Shown piece by piece: positions 6,473 through 7,831 of a stretch of DNA of 7,831 nucleotides. Under the pieces are notes generated by a model. The model did no database searches, was not told the DNA's origin, and saw only the letters and a list, made by a program, of their open reading frames with translations. A program made the position numbers and the translations under genes. This DNA is from Rhodobacter sp. (GTDB lineage Bacteria; Pseudomonadota; Alphaproteobacteria; Rhodobacterales; Rhodobacteraceae). Numbering within the stretch: position 1 is the stretch's first letter; each line of letters opens with the position of its first letter. Where the stretch lies: positions 1 to 7,831 of the forward strand of contig PNNE01000181.1 in NCBI GenBank assembly GCA_013824055.1, given 5' to 3'.

Positions 6473-6505
6473 GCTTTGCAAAGCGATTGATGGCTTTGCA
6501 AAGCC
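6473..6505. promoter_or_regulatory. Two TTTGCAAA palindromes, probable ScfR/PccR operators
   Basis: Two perfect palindromes, GCTTTGCAAAGC (6473-6484) and GGCTTTGCAAAGCC (6492-6505), share the core TTTGCAAA and are 20 bp apart centre to centre, about two helical turns. The core is the element I recall as reported for R. sphaeroides PccR (TTTGCAAA-N4-TTTGCAAA upstream of pccB); here the cores are separated by 12 bp. They lie directly upstream of the ScfR ribosome binding site, so the regulator probably controls its own gene. Because each palindrome is self-complementary, the two could also form one 12-bp RNA stem. Confidence 0.7.
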
Positions 6506-6515
6506 GTGCGGTCAA
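6487..6515 (-). promoter_or_regulatory. Candidate promoter of the ScfR gene
   Basis: Reading leftward, TTGACC (6515-6510, 5/6 match to -35) overlaps the stop codon of the MFS gene and is followed after 17 bp by CATCAA (6492-6487, 3/6 match to -10). One TTTGCAAA palindrome would fill the spacer and the other would cover the start point near 6480. This is a layout suited to autorepression. The -10 is weak, and readthrough from the MFS gene is an alternative source of transcript. Confidence 0.4.
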
Positions 6516-7717
6516 GCGCCGATCTGGCGGGCGCGGCGGATGACGAAGAGGATCGACACGACCGAGGCAAGCGACGAGGCAAGCATCAGCAGGATGAGCG
6601 GCATCTCTGACGATCCGGGCCCCAGCAGGACTCCGGCGAGAGCGGCAAGCGCCGCGCCGCCGCCGATCATGATCGCTCCGCCCAGGCCCGAGGCGGTCCC
6701 GGCAAGGTCGGGGCGAACGGAAAGCATCCCGGCGTTGGCGTTGGGCAGGCAGATCCCGTTGCCAAGGCCCATGAAGATGGTGAGACCGAAGAAGATGGTT
6801 GGCCCCGAGAGACCCGCCAAGGTGAGAAGGGCAAGGACAGCGAGGCCGAGGGAAGTGACCATGCAGCCGATCAGGATCATCCGGTTCATCCCGACCCGGA
6901 CGGAATAGCGCCCGGCGAAGAAGTTGCCCAGGGCATAGCCGATCGCCGTCAAGGCGAAAAGCACCCCCACATGGGTTGAGGTCAGGCCGAAGATCTGGTC
7001 GCCGACGAAAGGTGCGCCGCCGAGGTAGGCGAAGAAACAGCCCGAGGCAAACGCGGCGGACAGCGTGTAACCCCAGAATCTGCGCGAGGCGAAGAGGGTG
7101 GGGTAGGTGCGGATCTGGTCGCCAAGGCTGACGCGGCGCAGGGTGGCAGTCTCGCCCAGGTCGGCCCAGACGAGCGCGAGGGTGGCCAGGCCAAGAATCA
7201 GAAGCAGGGCGAAGTTCGCCTTCCAGCCGTAGAGGTCGTCAAGGACGCCACCGATGACGGGGCCGATCATCGGCACCAGGCTCATCCCCATCGTCACGTA
7301 GCCGATCATGCTGGCGGCCTGGGCGTCGGCGACCATGTCGCGGACGACGGCTCGGGAAAGGACCATGCCGGCGGCGATCACGGCCTGGGCCATGCGGAAG
7401 ATCAGAAACCAGGTGGCAGTGGGGGCAAGAAGCGTGCCGATGGTGGCCAGCAGGAACAGGACCAGCGACCAGATCAGCACGGCGCGGCGGCCGTAGCGGT
7501 CCGAGATCGGGCCGATGACCACCTGCAACAGGGCCGAGAGCAGAAGGTAAAGCGCCACGGACTGCTGCATCACGCCGTAAGAGACGCCGAAATAGGTGGC
7601 CATTCCGGGCAGCGAGGGCAGGAAGATGTTCATCGTCAGGGCCGACAGCCCGGCCATCAGGATCAGGGTGACGATCTTCGGAGGGGTCGTCCGGTCAAGG
7701 AATACGGCGTCTTGCAT
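6512..7717 (-). CDS. Bcr/CflA family multidrug efflux MFS transporter
   Basis: This 401-aa inner-membrane protein is a proton-driven drug exporter of the 12-helix DHA1/Bcr-CflA type, whose relatives export bicyclomycin, chloramphenicol or sulfonamides. The first helix contains the family pattern MNIFLPSLPGMA (residues 29-40). Motif A, GPISDRYGRR, is at 69-78; RAVVRD, characteristic of Bcr/CflA, is at 122-127; and the antiporter motif C, GMSLVPMIGPVIGG, is at 144-157. A basic tail (VIRRARQIGA) ends the protein. Length is typical of the family. The start is the first ATG after an in-frame TAG four codons upstream, but no clear ribosome binding site is visible. It lies 51 bp upstream of the ScfR gene on the same strand, and the two might be partly co-transcribed. 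The substrate cannot be predicted. Confidence 0.92.
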   Translation of the reverse strand: MQDAVFLDRTTPPKIVTLILMAGLSALTMNIFLPSLPGMATYFGVSYGVMQQSVALYLLLSALLQVVIGPISDRYGRRAVLIWSLVLFLLATIGTLLAPTATWFLIFRMAQAVIAAGMVLSRAVVRDMVADAQAASMIGYVTMGMSLVPMIGPVIGGVLDDLYGWKANFALLLILGLATLALVWADLGETATLRRVSLGDQIRTYPTLFASRRFWGYTLSAAFASGCFFAYLGGAPFVGDQIFGLTSTHVGVLFALTAIGYALGNFFAGRYSVRVGMNRMILIGCMVTSLGLAVLALLTLAGLSGPTIFFGLTIFMGLGNGICLPNANAGMLSVRPDLAGTASGLGGAIMIGGGAALAALAGVLLGPGSSEMPLILLMLASSLASVVSILFVIRRARQIGA

Positions 7718-7747
7718 GGCGCTGGGCTACGCCTGCGGGTCCGGTTT

Positions 7748-7797
7748 GTCCACAGGCGGACGGGTCGGGAAACCCGACGTCACGCCCATTTGTGGAC
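7748..7797. repeat. 50-bp nested imperfect palindrome upstream of the MFS gene
   Basis: Concentric arms can form one long stem: GTCCACA (7748-7754) with TGTGGAC (7791-7797), GGCG (7755-7758) with CGCC (7783-7786), GAC (7759-7761) with GTC (7779-7781), and GTCGGG (7764-7769) with CCCGAC (7773-7778) around an AAA loop. That is 20 base pairs interrupted only by small bulges of two, one and four bases. No T-run follows on either strand. It ends about 30 nt upstream of the MFS start and may be a terminator for an upstream leftward gene or a leader structure. Confidence 0.55.
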
Positions 7798-7830
7798 GAT
7801 GAAGACCGCCTCGGCGGCGTCATGAAGTGG
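7780..7830 (-). CDS. Possible C-terminal end of a further leftward gene
   Basis: The minus strand from the window edge reads open for 16 codons, PLHDAAEAVFIVHKWA, before a TGA at 7780-7782. The composition looks protein-like, and the end lies 62 bp upstream of the MFS start, a normal intergenic distance. Sixteen codons are too few to identify a family or to exclude chance, and the stop falls inside the palindrome at 7748-7797. Confidence 0.25.
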   Translation of the reverse strand, partial: PLHDAAEAVFIVHKWA

Positions 7831-7831
7831 T

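Noticed and set aside
6461..6481. Longer ScfR beginning at a TTG at 6481
   Set aside because: It would begin within the TTTGCAAA palindrome and run through the AGGAG ribosome binding site. The ATG at 6460 is correctly spaced from that site and begins with a family-like MATQKLYAG.
7746..7754. TTGTCCACA as a DnaA box, hinting at a replication origin
   Set aside because: It differs by one base from TTATCCACA, and the only other similar sequence nearby (at 7791-7799) is poorer. There is no A/T-rich region and no origin-linked gene. The symmetry is better explained by the nested palindrome.

Overview
The window is about two thirds G+C and carries compact, ordinary chromosomal genes of an alphaproteobacterium, most likely of the Rhodobacterales (Rhodobacter/Paracoccus/Roseobacter relatives). 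The gene families (ChoXWV, BetI/BetA, YdcH-type DUF465, a PccR-like ScfR regulator, Bcr/CflA exporter) and the TTTGCAAA and FNR-type sites support this. It shows no insertion sequence, prophage, CRISPR array, tRNA or rRNA.

Left part (1-4620) is a choline-to-glycine-betaine module built as two divergent units around an 88-bp control region. Leftward runs choX (periplasmic choline-binding protein), choW (permease) and choV (ATPase, cut by the window edge at codon 163). Rightward runs betI (TetR-type choline-sensing repressor), then betA (FAD choline dehydrogenase) 1 bp later. A palindrome in the control region (ATTGAC-GA-GTCAAT) overlaps the predicted choX -10 and is the likely BetI operator. 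The betB gene (betaine aldehyde dehydrogenase) that often sits between betI and betA is absent here. A 9-bp all-G/C hairpin separates choX from choW.

Middle (4621-5066): a short gap holds a hairpin after betA and a near-consensus FNR-type box (TTGAT-CCCG-GTCAA) placed where a class II activator would sit for the small gene that follows. That gene is a 78-aa YdcH/DUF465 protein of unknown role. A large imperfect hairpin fills the space before the next, convergent gene.

Right part (5067-7831), all leftward: a Bcr/CflA-type drug-efflux MFS gene, then an XRE-type short-chain fatty acyl-CoA regulator (ScfR, PccR-like). The regulator reading frame is broken by an apparent one-base deletion at codon 262; both halves are otherwise intact. 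Between the two genes lie two perfect palindromes containing TTTGCAAA, 20 bp centre to centre, straddling a plausible promoter. This matches the motif reported for Rhodobacter sphaeroides PccR, although the spacing differs, and suggests autoregulation. The far right end holds a 50-bp nested palindrome and perhaps the last codons of another leftward gene.

I found no clear new multi-gene system. The regulatory sites and the broken regulator are the parts worth following up.
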